This document shows, one piece after another, positions 10,518-24,000 of a stretch of DNA of 64,000 bases (positions within the stretch are counted from its first letter, which is position 1; every line of letters starts with the position of its first letter). Below the pieces are notes generated by a model. The model saw only the letters and a program-made list of their open reading frames with translations, did no database searches and was not told the origin of the DNA. Origin of the DNA: Phorcus lineatus. Taxonomy: Eukaryota > Mollusca > Gastropoda > Trochida > Trochidae. The stretch covers positions 310,001 to 374,000 of the forward strand of contig OV121090.1 of NCBI GenBank assembly GCA_921293015.1, written 5' to 3'. A program made the translations under genes and the position numbers.

Positions 10518-12097
10518 AGAACAAGTTAGACAGTGGATACGTATTTCCGCATGTTCGTCTGGATGCAATTACCGAAAGACATATTATACTCATGACGAAT
10601 ACTTTTCCGGGCACCTGCAAACGGGTCTGTTTTATCCGCTGCGCTTTCGATTTGCAGAGGTTATTTTTACGTATTAAAAGGATACGTGCTTAGTTTGTTT
10701 CATGCCGCCGACTGCTCACTCTCATTATATTTGTCGATAAAAGGATCTATTATTTCCAAGAACCTAAAATAAAGTTTATTTACTGAAGTTTGTCGATTAT
10801 TTATCCATTTTCATAATCCAGAACAAACGATTGATATTCATGACCTATTATTGTGCATATTTTAAATATATTACAGGCGTGGAAAAAAATTACTTTACAA
10901 ATTTCGCATTCCAGTTTTGAAAAAGCGAAGCGTAAAAGGCCGTAGCGAGTCGGTAAATTTCAAAAGGTGTATCCATTCTTGAGACGACAAATCGTGTGAG
11001 TTTGCGAGTTAAAATGACAGTCATGGTTACATGTATTTATTTCAGCGTCGTTTTAAGACGATAAAACTTGCACGACATAATAAGCCTTCGTTTAAAAAAT
11101 CTTTATTTTCGATAGTAATTCTCAACGTTTATGTGAAAATCTGTAACTAACCGTCCTCGTAGTTAGCTTACACTTGATTTGAATATAAACATCAACTCGC
11201 CATCTCAAATCTGAGGTGATTTGGGGTTTAAAGTCGCTTTCAAAAGTAATTCAGTTTTATCACGGCTGCTTGTTTTATTTCAGGGAGAAATCCCAAAACG
11301 CAACGTAGCCATGCACTGCTGTGAAACCTGTGAGCATTGGTTTGAAGTAGCGAACCTTGGGTGGCACTGCGTTGAAATTCAGTGTAGCATTGCACCCATC
11401 ACAAATCTGATAAATCTAGCTTCTTTGGACATATCAATTATCTTGATTTCTCTCTGATCAAGTCAATCGTCACAATATTATCCTACAAATATCCTTATAT
11501 AAAAATAAAGGCGCCCTAGGTTAACAAAATTCGTTCACTGACTACTTATAAGCGCACTTATGGCCTGTCCGCCAGCCCGGTACCTGGTTACTGGTTCAGC
11601 TGGCCTGGTAACTTTAGTAGACTGGTCCCATAACTGACAAATTCATACTTTCGGACTTGTCATGTTTCGGGCCTATTGTAGAAAATGTTAAATTTCGTAT
11701 GCTTTTATCACTGCAAAAAAACTTATCACCTTATGATCAATTGATGAAGATAATCAGAATTTTTTTATCATCCCCCTTCAGTGCGGTTGTTTTTTCCTTT
11801 ACTTTCTTTATCCTATTATCTTTTCATGAGATAATTGCTCCATTTAGATAATCATCTGATCATAAAATATACCATGGTATGTTAGTCTTTATTTCTAATG
11901 CAATGAAAAGCAATAAAAAATAGCTGTATACAAATAGTTTACGAGTGCTTCTGATAGGGCGTTTCATGTCAACCAACAAAGTTTTCTCTGAAGACGAATA
12001 CGTTTATATAACTTCAATGGCTGCCGTTGTGTAAATTGAATCAATTCAGTTTGTGTTGTTTATCGTTTTTCGAAAATTTAAGAGGTTGATCCTAAAT
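10518..12097. other. Upstream region of NFS1
   Basis: Holds the promoter and 5' UTR of the plus-strand NFS1 gene, whose ATG is at 12098. I see no TATA box at a convincing distance and no other exon. A SINE-like repeat lies at 11231-11395. Open frames here are short and unsupported. Confidence 0.5.
11231..11395 (+). mobile_element. SINE-like dispersed repeat, copy 1
   Basis: About 165 bases matching, by eye, the segments at 39846-40010 (opposite strand) and 50790-50940. Shared landmarks in order are GCTTTCAA, GGCTGCT, CAGGGAGAAA, a GCATTG or GCACTG block, GAACCTTGGG or CAAACCATGGG, and the 3' block GAAATTCAGTGTAGCATTGCAC. No protein-coding potential is conserved between copies. The family is not one I can name. 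Confidence 0.7.
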
Positions 12098-15000
12098 ATG
12101 TTGAGTCATATGATGTCTCGTGTGGTGATTCTATCTGGCCCCGGAAGGAGATTGATTGTCAGGGGACTGAAATCGTCAACAATGCGCTGTCAAGTAGCAG
12201 GTGCGTGATATAATTTTCAAATCACCAGCCCCAAGAATTAGGAAAGATACCTTTAGCAATAGACCATTTTGGGACTTTCGGCGGTCTTTTTCAGAAATGT
12301 TGAATGGGCCACTTCCCTTTGTAATTGTAATGGGCCATTTTTTAATCCAATGCAAAATGGGCCATTTTTTAATCCAATGCAAATTGGGCCATTTTTTAAT
12401 CCAATGCTAAATGGCCCATACCTTTCCCAATCCCTGCACTGCAGCTCATAACTTCAAGTCGAGTCAAGTCAACACTGTCTGATAAATTTTAAAAAAGAAT
12501 TATGTTGAACTGCAATTTACCCTGTTTTCTAGATGTCCTAAAGGAAAAATACTTGGTACCCTCGATGAACGGGACATTCATATTACAATTGTCTGATATA
12601 ACTACCAAAACAGATATTGAAAAGAAGTAGTCTTTCCACGTAAATAATTCTGATATTTATCTATGTTTCTAGCGCCTGCCACCAGGAAAACAGAAGGAAT
12701 TCAGAAAGATATCCCACCAGAGGACCAGAAGCCCCTCTACCTCGATGCACAGGCAACCACACCTATGGTTTGTAAACGTCATGATCTGTTAAACTTAATC
12801 GAAGATACATTTTGAAACTGTCTTAAAAAGACATTCCCACTGGGTATTTTTTTGTGGGAATAATTCAATGCGATATTCCATTATGACAATGATAACAACA
12901 CAGTTGAAACATGGTACTTTTGGTAACATTTTGGTTGACTTGAATTTGACTAGATTAATGAGAGCAGACATTCTGTAAAATAAAACACGACTGAGAAGTG
13001 AAACCATTCATCAGCCAAGTGTGAAAAGCCTAAATTACTACATTACAACTACAAAGCATTGTTGATTAGTTTTATCATAAATCATTTGTAAAGGAAGGAA
13101 TATTCAATCCATATAATATACATGTGGTTTTAAATCTTATCATGCAAAATTAGTAAAAGTACAGTGCCTTTTCCTTTTTTTTTTTTTTTTTTCCAAGTCA
13201 TTCTTTCTTTATTACAAGAGAATGGTACAAACAAATTGTATGATTTCAACATATGAACATATGAAAGTTAAATTGTTGATAAATTGTTAAGACTGAGATA
13301 GAGATAGAGATAGAGATAGAGAGGAGATAGTGGACAGTTACAGAGGGCAAGAGTGAAAGAAACTCACGGTGCAATGTTCAAAAAATACATGACCATTTTT
13401 GTTTAAATTTGGGGTCTTCCTCCGAATATATGTACTTTTCTAAGTGATATTTTATGCATTGCATCAGATTGTTGAAGTTTAAAGCGCTGGAAGTAAATCT
13501 AGTTTTATTGATATATTCTTTAGTAATAATGTAAATGTGATTTATTAATACATTTGCCTTTGGGTCCCCGAGTAGAAATTTTGTAATATCAATATCAAGG
13601 CTGGTTCTGGTTTTTGAGAGGTACCATGATTCTAACTTGGAAATAAGGTTTTTAGTTTTCTCACATGAATAGAATAAATGCTCGAGTGTTTCAATTTCTC
13701 TACCGCAAAAGGTACAGTTATTGTCCTGGCATATGCCGACTTTAAATAAAAAGGATCTTGTTGAGACTATTCTATGGATAAACTTAAACTGGAAATTCCT
13801 TGCTTTATTTTCGATTGTAGTAAGGTTTATTGCTGCAAAACAGTCTGGTAAATAGTTTTCAGGCAGAGTGATATTGAGCTTAGATTCCCATTTCATTTGA
13901 AGGTTATCCAAGGTAAGAGCTTTGTTGGCACACAGCTGGGAGTAGACAAATTTATCATCATTAGAAATGCATATTTGTTTAAGTATAGTGTAGTGCGTAT
14001 TCACTCCTCTGTCAAAATGAGCTGTTGCCTTATTCAGATTAAAGTATTTTTTCGGTATGTATTTCAGAAATCTGAAATAATGCAGATATGTGTGTTGAAG
14101 ATTAAATTCCCCTTTGAGTGTTCTAAAAGTCTTTACATCACCATTTAGAGATATGATATCCCTAATCCGTCGCAATCCATCCCTATACCATGAGATAAAT
14201 AAGGTCATATCAGTAAATGGAATGAAATTGAGAATTGGAAGGGATTCAAACTCATCAAAAGTTGTAATCTCATTTTTCATTACACAAGTAAAACACGTTA
14301 CAACATCTTTCCAAAAGCAGTTTGTAATGTTTTTAGCATATAATTGCAGTCTTTCTCTTTGAAAATTAAACAAGTCGATGTTTCCATATTGTGACAATGA
14401 TTCAAATGCTAGGTACTGCCATAATCCATTTCCTTTGAATAGTCTCTTTATCCATTTTATCTTCATATAATTGCAAAAGGAAATTATTTCGATCATTTTC
14501 AGCCCCCCTTTTGCATAATCGTTGATCAACATATTTCGTTTGATTTTATCACGTTTCCCTCCCCAAACAAACTTAAAGAGAATAGAGTTTAAACGTTTGA
14601 AAAAGTGTTTGGATGGGTTGGGAAGCGCTATGAAAAGATGTGTAAAAAGGGGGATAATCTGAGACTTAATAATTGTAATTCTTCCTCGAAGAGTTAAGGA
14701 TCTATTTGACCATGAGAATAATATTTTCCTGATTTTGGAGAATTGTTGCTCAAAGTTCAAAGAAATAATTTCGTTTAGGTCGGTAGAGAATGTTATTCCG
14801 AGAATTTTGAACGGTTCTTTGGACCAACGAAGTGGTATATGGGGACAAAGTTGCTCATTAGAATTTTTCTTGGAGCCAAACCATACAGCTATGGTTTTAT
14901 CACAGTTAAGATTCAAACCAGAGACAGTAGCGAACTTTTTAATTACATAGATGAGTTCTGATAATCCCTTTTCTGATCCATCAAGAGTAAAATTGGTATC

Positions 15001-18000
15001 ATCTGCGTATTGAAACATAAGATACTCCTTGCCTTTAATTGTGATGCCCTTAATGTCATTGTTTCTCCTAATTGCTATAGCTAATAGTTCGACACATGCA
15101 ACAAAAAGATATGGGGCCACTGGGTCCCCTTGTCGACAACCGCGTCCTAGCTTAAAGAAATTAGAGAATGTGCCCGAATTAATGACAGAGCTACAGCTGT
15201 CTTTTTGAAATAGTTTAACCCAATTTCTGAGAACTGGGCCGAAGTTGAATGCTTCCAAAGTCTTATCTATAAAATCCCACTCCACTGTATCAAATGCTTT
15301 TTCAAAATCAATCGCAACCAAAAGACCAGTTATTTCATTGTGTTCACAATAATGCATTAAATCGTAAAGTATTCTAGTATTTTCCCCTATAAACCTATTT
15401 TTTAAGAATCCTGTTTGAGTTTCGCTTATTACATCAGGCAGAACCTCCTTCAAGCGGGCGGCAATTACGGCGGATGCCATTTTATAATCAACGTTTAAAA
15501 GACTGATAGGACGCCAGTTCTTTAAGTAGCGCCTGTCGCGAGAGTCTTTAGGTATGCAGGTAATTATACCTTGCCTTTGAAAATCCGACAAAGTTCCAGT
15601 TTGATATGAATATAGAATAGATCGCCAAAGAATAATACCAATGTCTTTCCAAAAGAATTTATAAAATTCTGCAGTAAATCCATCTGAGCCAGGGCTTTTT
15701 CGGTTTTTCATGTTGTTTAGAGCACGTGCACATTCATCAAATGTAAGTTTTGTTTCACAAAAATCCCGCTTATCATTTGTGAGTTTAATATCTATATTCG
15801 TAAAAAAATCTAAATCGTTTTCCCAGGCAGTTGAATGTTTGCTAGTGTATAATTTATCATAAAACTTGGATGATTCTTTCAATATATCTTCTTTTTTTGT
15901 GAGGACAGCATTTTGTGTAATTAGTTCACTCATATTTTTATTAATATAATTTCTCTTTTCCAAATTCATAAAATATTCAGTATTCTTTTCTCCTTCTTCA
16001 TACCATTTAGCCTTACTTCGAAATATTACTCCCTTTATTTTAGCAGTTCTTATTTGTTCAAGTTTTTCTTTTTTTAAGCACAAGTCATCATTTTCATCGG
16101 GATCTAAGCTAGAGAACCTTGTTTCCATTTCAAGTATTTGCATTTCTAGAGTTTTTTCTTCCTTTTCTAATATTTTTTTTCGTTTAATGGAGTAGCTGAT
16201 CGTTTGCGTTCTTATATTCATTTTCAGTATTTCAAAAAATAGCTGATCATTTACTGATAATTCAATATTTTCTAAATCATCCATATCACCGACAGTTTTA
16301 TATTCAGATACCGTATCGCTTATTGTTTGTTTGACGGTATCAACGTAGTCCCTTTCATAGAGTAAGGACGAGTTGAACTTCCAATAGCCCGGTCCACGTT
16401 CTAGTGGACTTAATGTAAGCACTAACGATATGATTGAATGGTCGGATCTGTAACTGATGTCGATCGAAGCACTCTTAACAAATGACATAACTTCTTCAGA
16501 AACGAGAAAATAATCTAGTCTACTTTGTTTAATATGGTTTCTCTGTCGCCATGTATACTGTTGCTTATTAGGATTAAATATTCTCCATGGGTCAACCAGC
16601 CCTAGCTTATTTTTGATTTCATTAATTTTCTCGAAAGCCCCCGAATTATTCCTGTGTATTATATTGTAAGTATCTAAATGATAGTCTTGAACTACATTCC
16701 AATCGCCGCCCCAAATAATTGAGCCAGGCAATTGTTCTAATTCCAGAAAGAGGTTTTGGAAGAAGTTTGGGGAGTCTGTATTTGGCCCATAAATATTAGT
16801 TATGGAAAATCTAATTTTTTCAATTGTGATATCTAGTATAACAAAGCGGCCACTGTCATCTGAAATGATTTCATGAACTTCATACTCAAAGTTATTTTTT
16901 ATCAATATCAATGTTCCTGCACTGTTACTGGTTCCATGAGAGAAAAAACATCTATAACCCCATTCCGCTGCCCATGGTTGTTCATTTTCGGGAGTACTAT
17001 GCGTTTCCTGAAGAAATATAATTGATGATTTTCTCTTTCTCAGCAAATTAAAAACATCTCTCCGCTTTACCGAATCTGACTGGAGGCCCCTGGCATTCAT
17101 TGATAAAATACACAAATTACTCATGATTTAAGTTGATTGGTTGGGTAAACATGGGCGTGAGTGTGTAAGGAAAGGAGGAAGAATGAAGGATAGAGTGTGC
17201 AGAGAGAGACAGAGACAGAGACAGAGACAGAGACAGAGACATAGAGAGACAGAGAACAAAAGGTAAGAGAGGGAATAAAAATAAAAAAGGTAAGGGATTG
17301 CTATTTCCTTGAGTTTAACCCTTTCCTCAATTACAAAGAAAGTGGAGTGCCTCCAATGAGACAAATTATCAAATGAGCAGTTCAACCAGAACATTATGTC
17401 ATTCAGTAAACAAAATCATAAAAGTGAAGATCACTTCGTTAAAGGAAATTGATACAAAATAAAACGAGCATCAGTACTTTCTATTATTAGAATTATCTAG
17501 AAGGTCTATATCAGTTTCTGAATGACACCGACAAGTAATCACATCACTGGCTGTCTTCGCCTCGTTAGTTGGTCGTAGTAATCGTATGGTCCGATCTAGT
17601 TAATTCATGTGTAGCGGTGAATCTTTTTCCAAGATAGTCCATGAATAAACTCATTAAGGTATCCAATAGTATGAAGAGAAAAAAAAAGCACACATACACA
17701 AACCAGCAGGATGCTCAAAAATAAATAAAAAAAACAAAAACAAAACAAAAACAAACCATAAATCATATGCCATGATACCTTGAACACAAGCTCGCCTGGA
17801 TATCCACAGACACACACTGAATCTGAATCACTTTGAATCTGACTATTCAGATACCAGAAAAATCCTATCGTCGACTGATAACTGCACTGATGTCATCACA
17901 TGGTTGGAACTTGTAGCGTTTACCATTCCTGGTACTGCCGTAAACGCGTCCGTTGAAGTACCATGCATTTTCAATGCGGTCATGACTTTTGAGTCTGTTT

Positions 18001-21000
18001 ATGAGAGAAACATTGGTTTTCGTGACGTCATCAGCAAGTCTTGCGTCTGACTTCTCTCTAATTTGTTTTCTAAAGCGGATCACTTTTGATTTAGCTTCGG
18101 CTGAGGCAAATTTAATAAGGACTGGTTTAACTATCGACTTGTTAGCGTGGTCAATACGATGTATAGCTACGATTTCTCCAAAATCGACTTCAAAATCAGC
18201 TTTCTTCATGAGATCTTTGAATTTTCTTTTCAAGTCTTCTCCATCAGACTGAGGCACATTGAACAATTTGATGTTATTTTTTCTTGAAAATTGTTCATTT
18301 TGATTGCTCTGTTTAAACGCTTCATTAGCACGTTTCTCAATTTCAGAGAATTTCTGTTCAAAATTGTCGATTTTAGCTTGTTTCGTTTCTATGTCTTTAC
18401 GCAGCATTTCATTTTCGTTGTGAAGTGTTAAAATGTCGCTTTTAACTTCGTCTATACCTGTCTCGGTAATAACCGCATGAACAATCTCTGCTTTTAGACT
18501 GTCCATCAATGATTGTATTGATTCGTTCACTGCCGATATCACAAGTTCTTTCATGTCTTCTTTTGTCGGCATTTCCAAAATCATATTTCGCAAGTCCTGA
18601 ATTTCTGCATTTAATTCTGATAAATCAGGTTTTTGTTTAGGCGGCATATTTGATTGTACAGGTAAAAAATGTAATAACACACCTGTAGGCTAACTGATGC
18701 ACGTTCCGCACGATTTAGACCTTTGAGCCCAGGTGACTGACGATTTCACACGTGGTAAAAAAAATTATTATTTCAAAGTCACAATTTGGTTATTATATTT
18801 TCAATACTGATAACGAAAATAGTATGTCATACACATTGACTCACTTCTTAGACCATTTGAGCTTCAGTAGGCACACCAGAAGAGACTTTATTGGGCTTTT
18901 TTGTGAGAGCCTTTGCTACATGACTTCACGCTGTCAAACCAAGGGAGACAATCGCCTTTTCCTTTTTATTTTACCAAATGCTGATAGGTCAGGCTCTTTA
19001 AAACCTTCAACTATTATATGATAAAAGCTTTATATTCATTGAACTCTGTGTAACAATAACACAATTTCAGGTTTCCAGGTCCTTGTTTTTTGCATTAAAA
19101 GAAGTAAATATTCTTTTACTAACTGAACCCCTAAAATGTATAAATACCCTCAAATCATCAAATGAATGATAAAAATACTAATGAGATAAACCTTCTCATA
19201 GAGGCTTTCCACACACTTAGGCTGATCAGTGAGGTTGCCCTGTTAATTGTCCAATTGTCAAATCTAAAGCAGCAGAAATTAGTCCGTCAGTAACAATCAT
19301 CTTGGTGTTCAGTTAACCATGTTTTTCTTTGAAAATATTTATTCTATATAAGTAATGTATTCAAATTTTAGATGAACAGAAAAACAAAAAAAATAAATTT
19401 GGTTGCCATGTTAGTTAACCAGTGTACTATGTCAACAGGACCCTCGGGTGTTGGATGCCATGTTGCCCTATTTTGTCTCTCACTACGGCAACCCTCATTC
19501 ACGTACACATGCTTATGGCTGGGAGAGTGAGGCTGCCATGGAACACGCACGGAAGGTCAGCTTCATTTGAATCTATTGCTTCAAAAGAGAGAAACTGCCT
19601 AATAGAATAGCTAGAGCATGTAGTTAAGTTAGTTTTTTCACGCTAAAATATTGCCATATCGACGTTTGATTTAATCCCGGGATAGTTTAGCTCACTTACT
19701 ATTGAAAAACATTTATTAGGGACAAAAAAATTAAGATGAAATTATTTTAAGAAAACAATGAAATAAGCTTTGATTTGTGTCATCATGACAACTAACTCTT
19801 TTATTTATTAAGAAGCATTTATGTAGAAGTGCAGAGAGAATGAGAGTTTAATTGAATGTCTGTTATAATATGTGTAACTTACTGCATACTTTTATGCATA
19901 TGATGATGATATTTCAGCAAGTGGCATCCGTTATTAAAGCTGATCCAAGGGAGGTAATCTTCACGAGCGGAGCAACAGAATCCAACAACATCGCTGTGAA
20001 GGGAGTGGCCAGGTTTTACAAGGAAAAGAAGAAACATTTGATAACTACACAAACAGTAAGTTTGATCTGTGTTTAAAAGAGATGTCATCTGCATTTTTCT
20101 CTGATTCTTTTGTGTGTTTTGAGTAAAATTTTGTATGTTAATAGTTTTTTTTCCCTTGGTCATAACATGCTGCACCTTGTGTTTTCAAATTTGTTATCAG
20201 ACTTCAGTGGAGGAGTAACCACACATAAGTCAATTTGGGTGACCTTGACTCCACTTTCAAGGTCACTAAGAGACCTTGGCCTTTATTCTTTTATGTTGTT
20301 AGTCACTTAGTGTGATGTCTCATGAGCCCTTGCACCTAGAGTATCATGTATCTATTTTTTAAAGGTTTTTTTCCTATTTGATACATAAATGTATTAAATG
20401 GTTATTACATGTTCTTGATTGTTTAGGTAACACTGGCACTGTATTTATTTATTTTTGATTTCTACAGCTTATCAATGACATATTTCAAGATGAAGACAAC
20501 ACATTTTATAAGTTTATGGTTATGTTGAAACTTAACTTTTAGTATTGTAATGATCACAAGGTCTAGACCGTTAGATAATACTGTGGATATTGAGTAACTT
20601 CTCACAAGGATAATAACAATTGCATCAATGATCAAACATGAAAGTCTCTAAACTTCTACTGTGTTTGAAGGAAATGTTTTGAACTTTGTGATAGGAACAC
20701 AAGTGCGTCCTTGACTCGTGTCGAGTGTTGGAAGCGGAGGGTTTCGACGTCACATATCTTCCGGTTAAACAGAACGGGTTGCTTGACATGAAGGTGGGTG
20801 AAATGTCACATTCTTGTGAAAAGTATTTTTCATTGAAATATTTATTTAAATTATCATGTTCATAATTTCATCATTGGGAAAATTTCACAAATATTATGAA
20901 ATGATTTTTTAAATAAATTATTTATCCATCGCATATACAGAATGCAGGGTCAAAATTAACCCATGTCAAAGCACTAGCTATTCTGACAGCATTTCAAACC

Positions 21001-24000
21001 CTCCCAAACCCATTCCTGCCAAATAGATCTACATGATGACCATAATGTCTTTTAATCATTCTTTAACTGATTATGTTAAGCGTTTTCTGCAGTAGTTGAA
21101 AGTGATCTGTTGCAGACAGTCTACACATATTTTTCTTATCTTCACACATGAATCTGTTATCAAATGGGATCAGTGTGTGGTAGAATTAATAGTGCTTGAT
21201 TGACTTAAGTGATGTCAACTTAATCATCCCGTTGCAGCAACTAGAGGCGGCAATACGTCCAGACACGGTCTTAGTGTCTGTCATGTCGGTGAACAACGAG
21301 ATAGGAGTTAAACAGCCAATGGCAGATATTGGTATGTTTTAAAAAGTTTTACAAATTGAATTAAAAAGCATCAAATTTAATACTATTAACAAGGTCTGTT
21401 AAAAAACAAAATTTTCTGGATGACAACTGCTTTACAGAGGAAATATATGACATTTTGTCTAATGAGCTTTTTCCGTTATATAATGTTGAAATGAACCAAT
21501 TGATTCAAGAGTAGGCATTTGCTTTAAAAGTTATGTACTTTGACAGTAAAGAACTTGTTTTAACACAAATTTATTTATTTCATTCCATGTCTTAATGCAA
21601 CTAAAAACAACAATGTATTCACACTAGTAAAATAACCCATTAATATTACAGGTGATCTCTGTAGATCCAAAAAGGTTTTCTTCCACACGGACGCAGCTCA
21701 GGCGGTAGGCAAAATTCCGATGGATGTCAATGAGATGAAGATTGATCTCATGTCTATCAGCGGGCATAAGTTGTATGGGCCGAAGGGTACGTAGTCAGAA
21801 TTCAAACCTGTCTTGATCATAAGAAATTAAATCTTTCGAGTTCAGTGAAATTATGTGAAGAATGATTTTACTTCTTCAATAGACATTGAAATTGTACAAA
21901 CACAAGGTCGAATGAAGGATATTTCTTAAATTGAAAAGGATTTACATATTTTTCTTTGAATTTGAAACGGGCAACAAAAATATGAATGATTATAACTTAT
22001 TATAAATGCATTTCTATAGGACATAATTTCTCTTCAGCAACAAATACGCATATTTATTTTTAATTTTTTGATCTTGTACTTTAGAAGTGAACTGACTTTC
22101 ACTATCATGAATTACGCAATAAGCCCTGAACTAGTATAGTTAGCAATGAGGTTGAAGCGACATCATAGCACTGTTGTTGTTGATGTAATGGACCAATGTT
22201 TCATTGTGGAGTCACAACTTTATTATATCTTTAATCTTGGTGAAAAACAATATAAGATCTGGTAAAATTGTATGTTCATACCACATTTCAGGTGTGGGGG
22301 CGCTGTATGTGCGGCGACGCCCCCGAGTGAGGGTGGAGGCCCCGCAGAGTGGAGGGGGTCAGGAGCGGGGCATGAGGAGTGGAACAGTTCCTACCCCCCT
22401 TGTTGTCGGTCTGGGACATGCTTGTCAAGTCGCTGAACAAGAAATGGAGGTGAGGACAGTCCATGTCTTTATCTTCCGCCATCCAGCTGTTGCTTGGGCT
22501 TTATCTGTCTGTCTAAATAATGTTTAAAAAGTCAGTTTGTTTGTTTCAAAGGACTTTGATTTGATAAAAAGTTTTATCATCCAAAACTGTGTTCCACAGG
22601 AGATATCGCTTGTGGAAGATCAAGCGATATCTCCTAGGAGATATCTTTTGGCAGTAGATTTTGAACAATGCCCCTCTGGCGTCAAGTATATGACATCACA
22701 GTTGTTTTACATCATCAAGTAATGACATCACAATTCTATGACGTCATAAAGACTACGACGTCACAATGCTATGACATCACCGTACTTGGAGTCTTAGGGC
22801 AGCACGGTGTTCAGTAATGTTCATTTGTCATTCAAATGTAATGGGAAATGATTTTGGATGATAAATAGAATCTCACCCTCGTGTCTTCTGATATCAAATA
22901 TATCAACACTCGTTGATAAAAGTAAAAATATCCTCGGCAAGCCTCGGATATTTGTAACTTTTATCAACTCGTGTTGATATATTTGATATCAGAAGACACT
23001 TGGGTGAGATTCTCTATTTCTCAGAACTTCATATCTGGATTCTTTAAGGAATCTTTGTTAAACAAAATCTATTTCAGTATGACAGTGATAGAATCCGCAA
23101 TTTATCTGAGAGATTGATCAACCGTATCACATCCAAGTTGGATCATGTGATCAGGAACGGAGACACGGAACAAACCTATCCTGGTGAGAAAGAATATGTT
23201 AAATCTAGAATAACTCCTTTTTTTTTTACCTTTTTCTACTGTTTTTTTCACTTTCAATACATTTAGTTTCTAAACTACCTAGAATATAGTACAAATTATT
23301 GAGGTTTCTTAGGTTGGGTGTCTTGCCTGATTTAAACACAAACCCACTTTTTAAAGTACAGTAACATCCATATACAATGACTTTACCAAGAGCTCATCCA
23401 CTCAACCATCTGTTACTTGACTCTAAGGCAGGTTTTTTTTTAATCAAGGACACTTGACTCAAGAAAGATCAAGAATGTGTAGTGATGCAGATAGTATGAT
23501 CCTAAATGTAGTAGTGTTGCTTTCATTCACTTTCTGAATGGCATTTATAACAGGCCCGCAGGTAGCCTAATTTTTGGAGAAAAAAAGTTTTTGTGCTTAT
23601 TTCAATGAGGCGTGTGACCCTTTTCTGCAGATTGAGAACGTAACGAACATTAAATGCCTGTATTCCCCCCCCCCCCCCCCCCCCACTGAGCTAGCAAATC
23701 CATAATTTTGGCCCCCCCACTCTCGAAATTGGTACTACGGGCCTGTATAACTAACTCAATACTCTGTTGTGTTGACCAGGCTGTGTCAATCTGTCCTTTG
23801 CGTTTGTGGAGGGGGAGAGTCTGCTGATGGCTCTTAAAGACGTTGCCCTGTCTTCTGGGAGGTGAGATTCATATCTTCTATTCATAACCCATGTGGTTGA
23901 CTATGTTGTTCCATATTTTATGCATGTGCACATGTGCACATATCAATTTTGCCTGAAACAATCTTTTCAGTAATACCTGCCGTTTTAGGAATTTGTGTCA

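Larger units (their letters stand above)
13166..18967 (-). mobile_element. Full-length L1/Tx1-like LINE in NFS1 intron 2
   Basis: A non-LTR retrotransposon of about 5.8 kb inserted antisense to NFS1. Its poly(A) tail is seen as a T run at about 13175-13192. A 14-base target-site duplication, GCCTTTTCCTTTTT, lies at 13166-13179 and 18954-18967, and the unoccupied site reads TTTTT then ATTTTACC, the T/A-type nick site preferred by L1 endonucleases. In element order it has a 5' UTR of about 300 bases, ORF1 (18647 to 17865), an unusually long inter-ORF spacer with GAGACA repeats, ORF2 (17124 to 13378), and a 3' UTR with a GAGATA microsatellite near 13290-13322. Both ORFs are unbroken, which suggests recent activity. 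Confidence 0.9.

Noticed and set aside
13890-14950. Short plus-strand frames within the LINE
   Set aside because: Shadows of ORF2 on the opposite strand.
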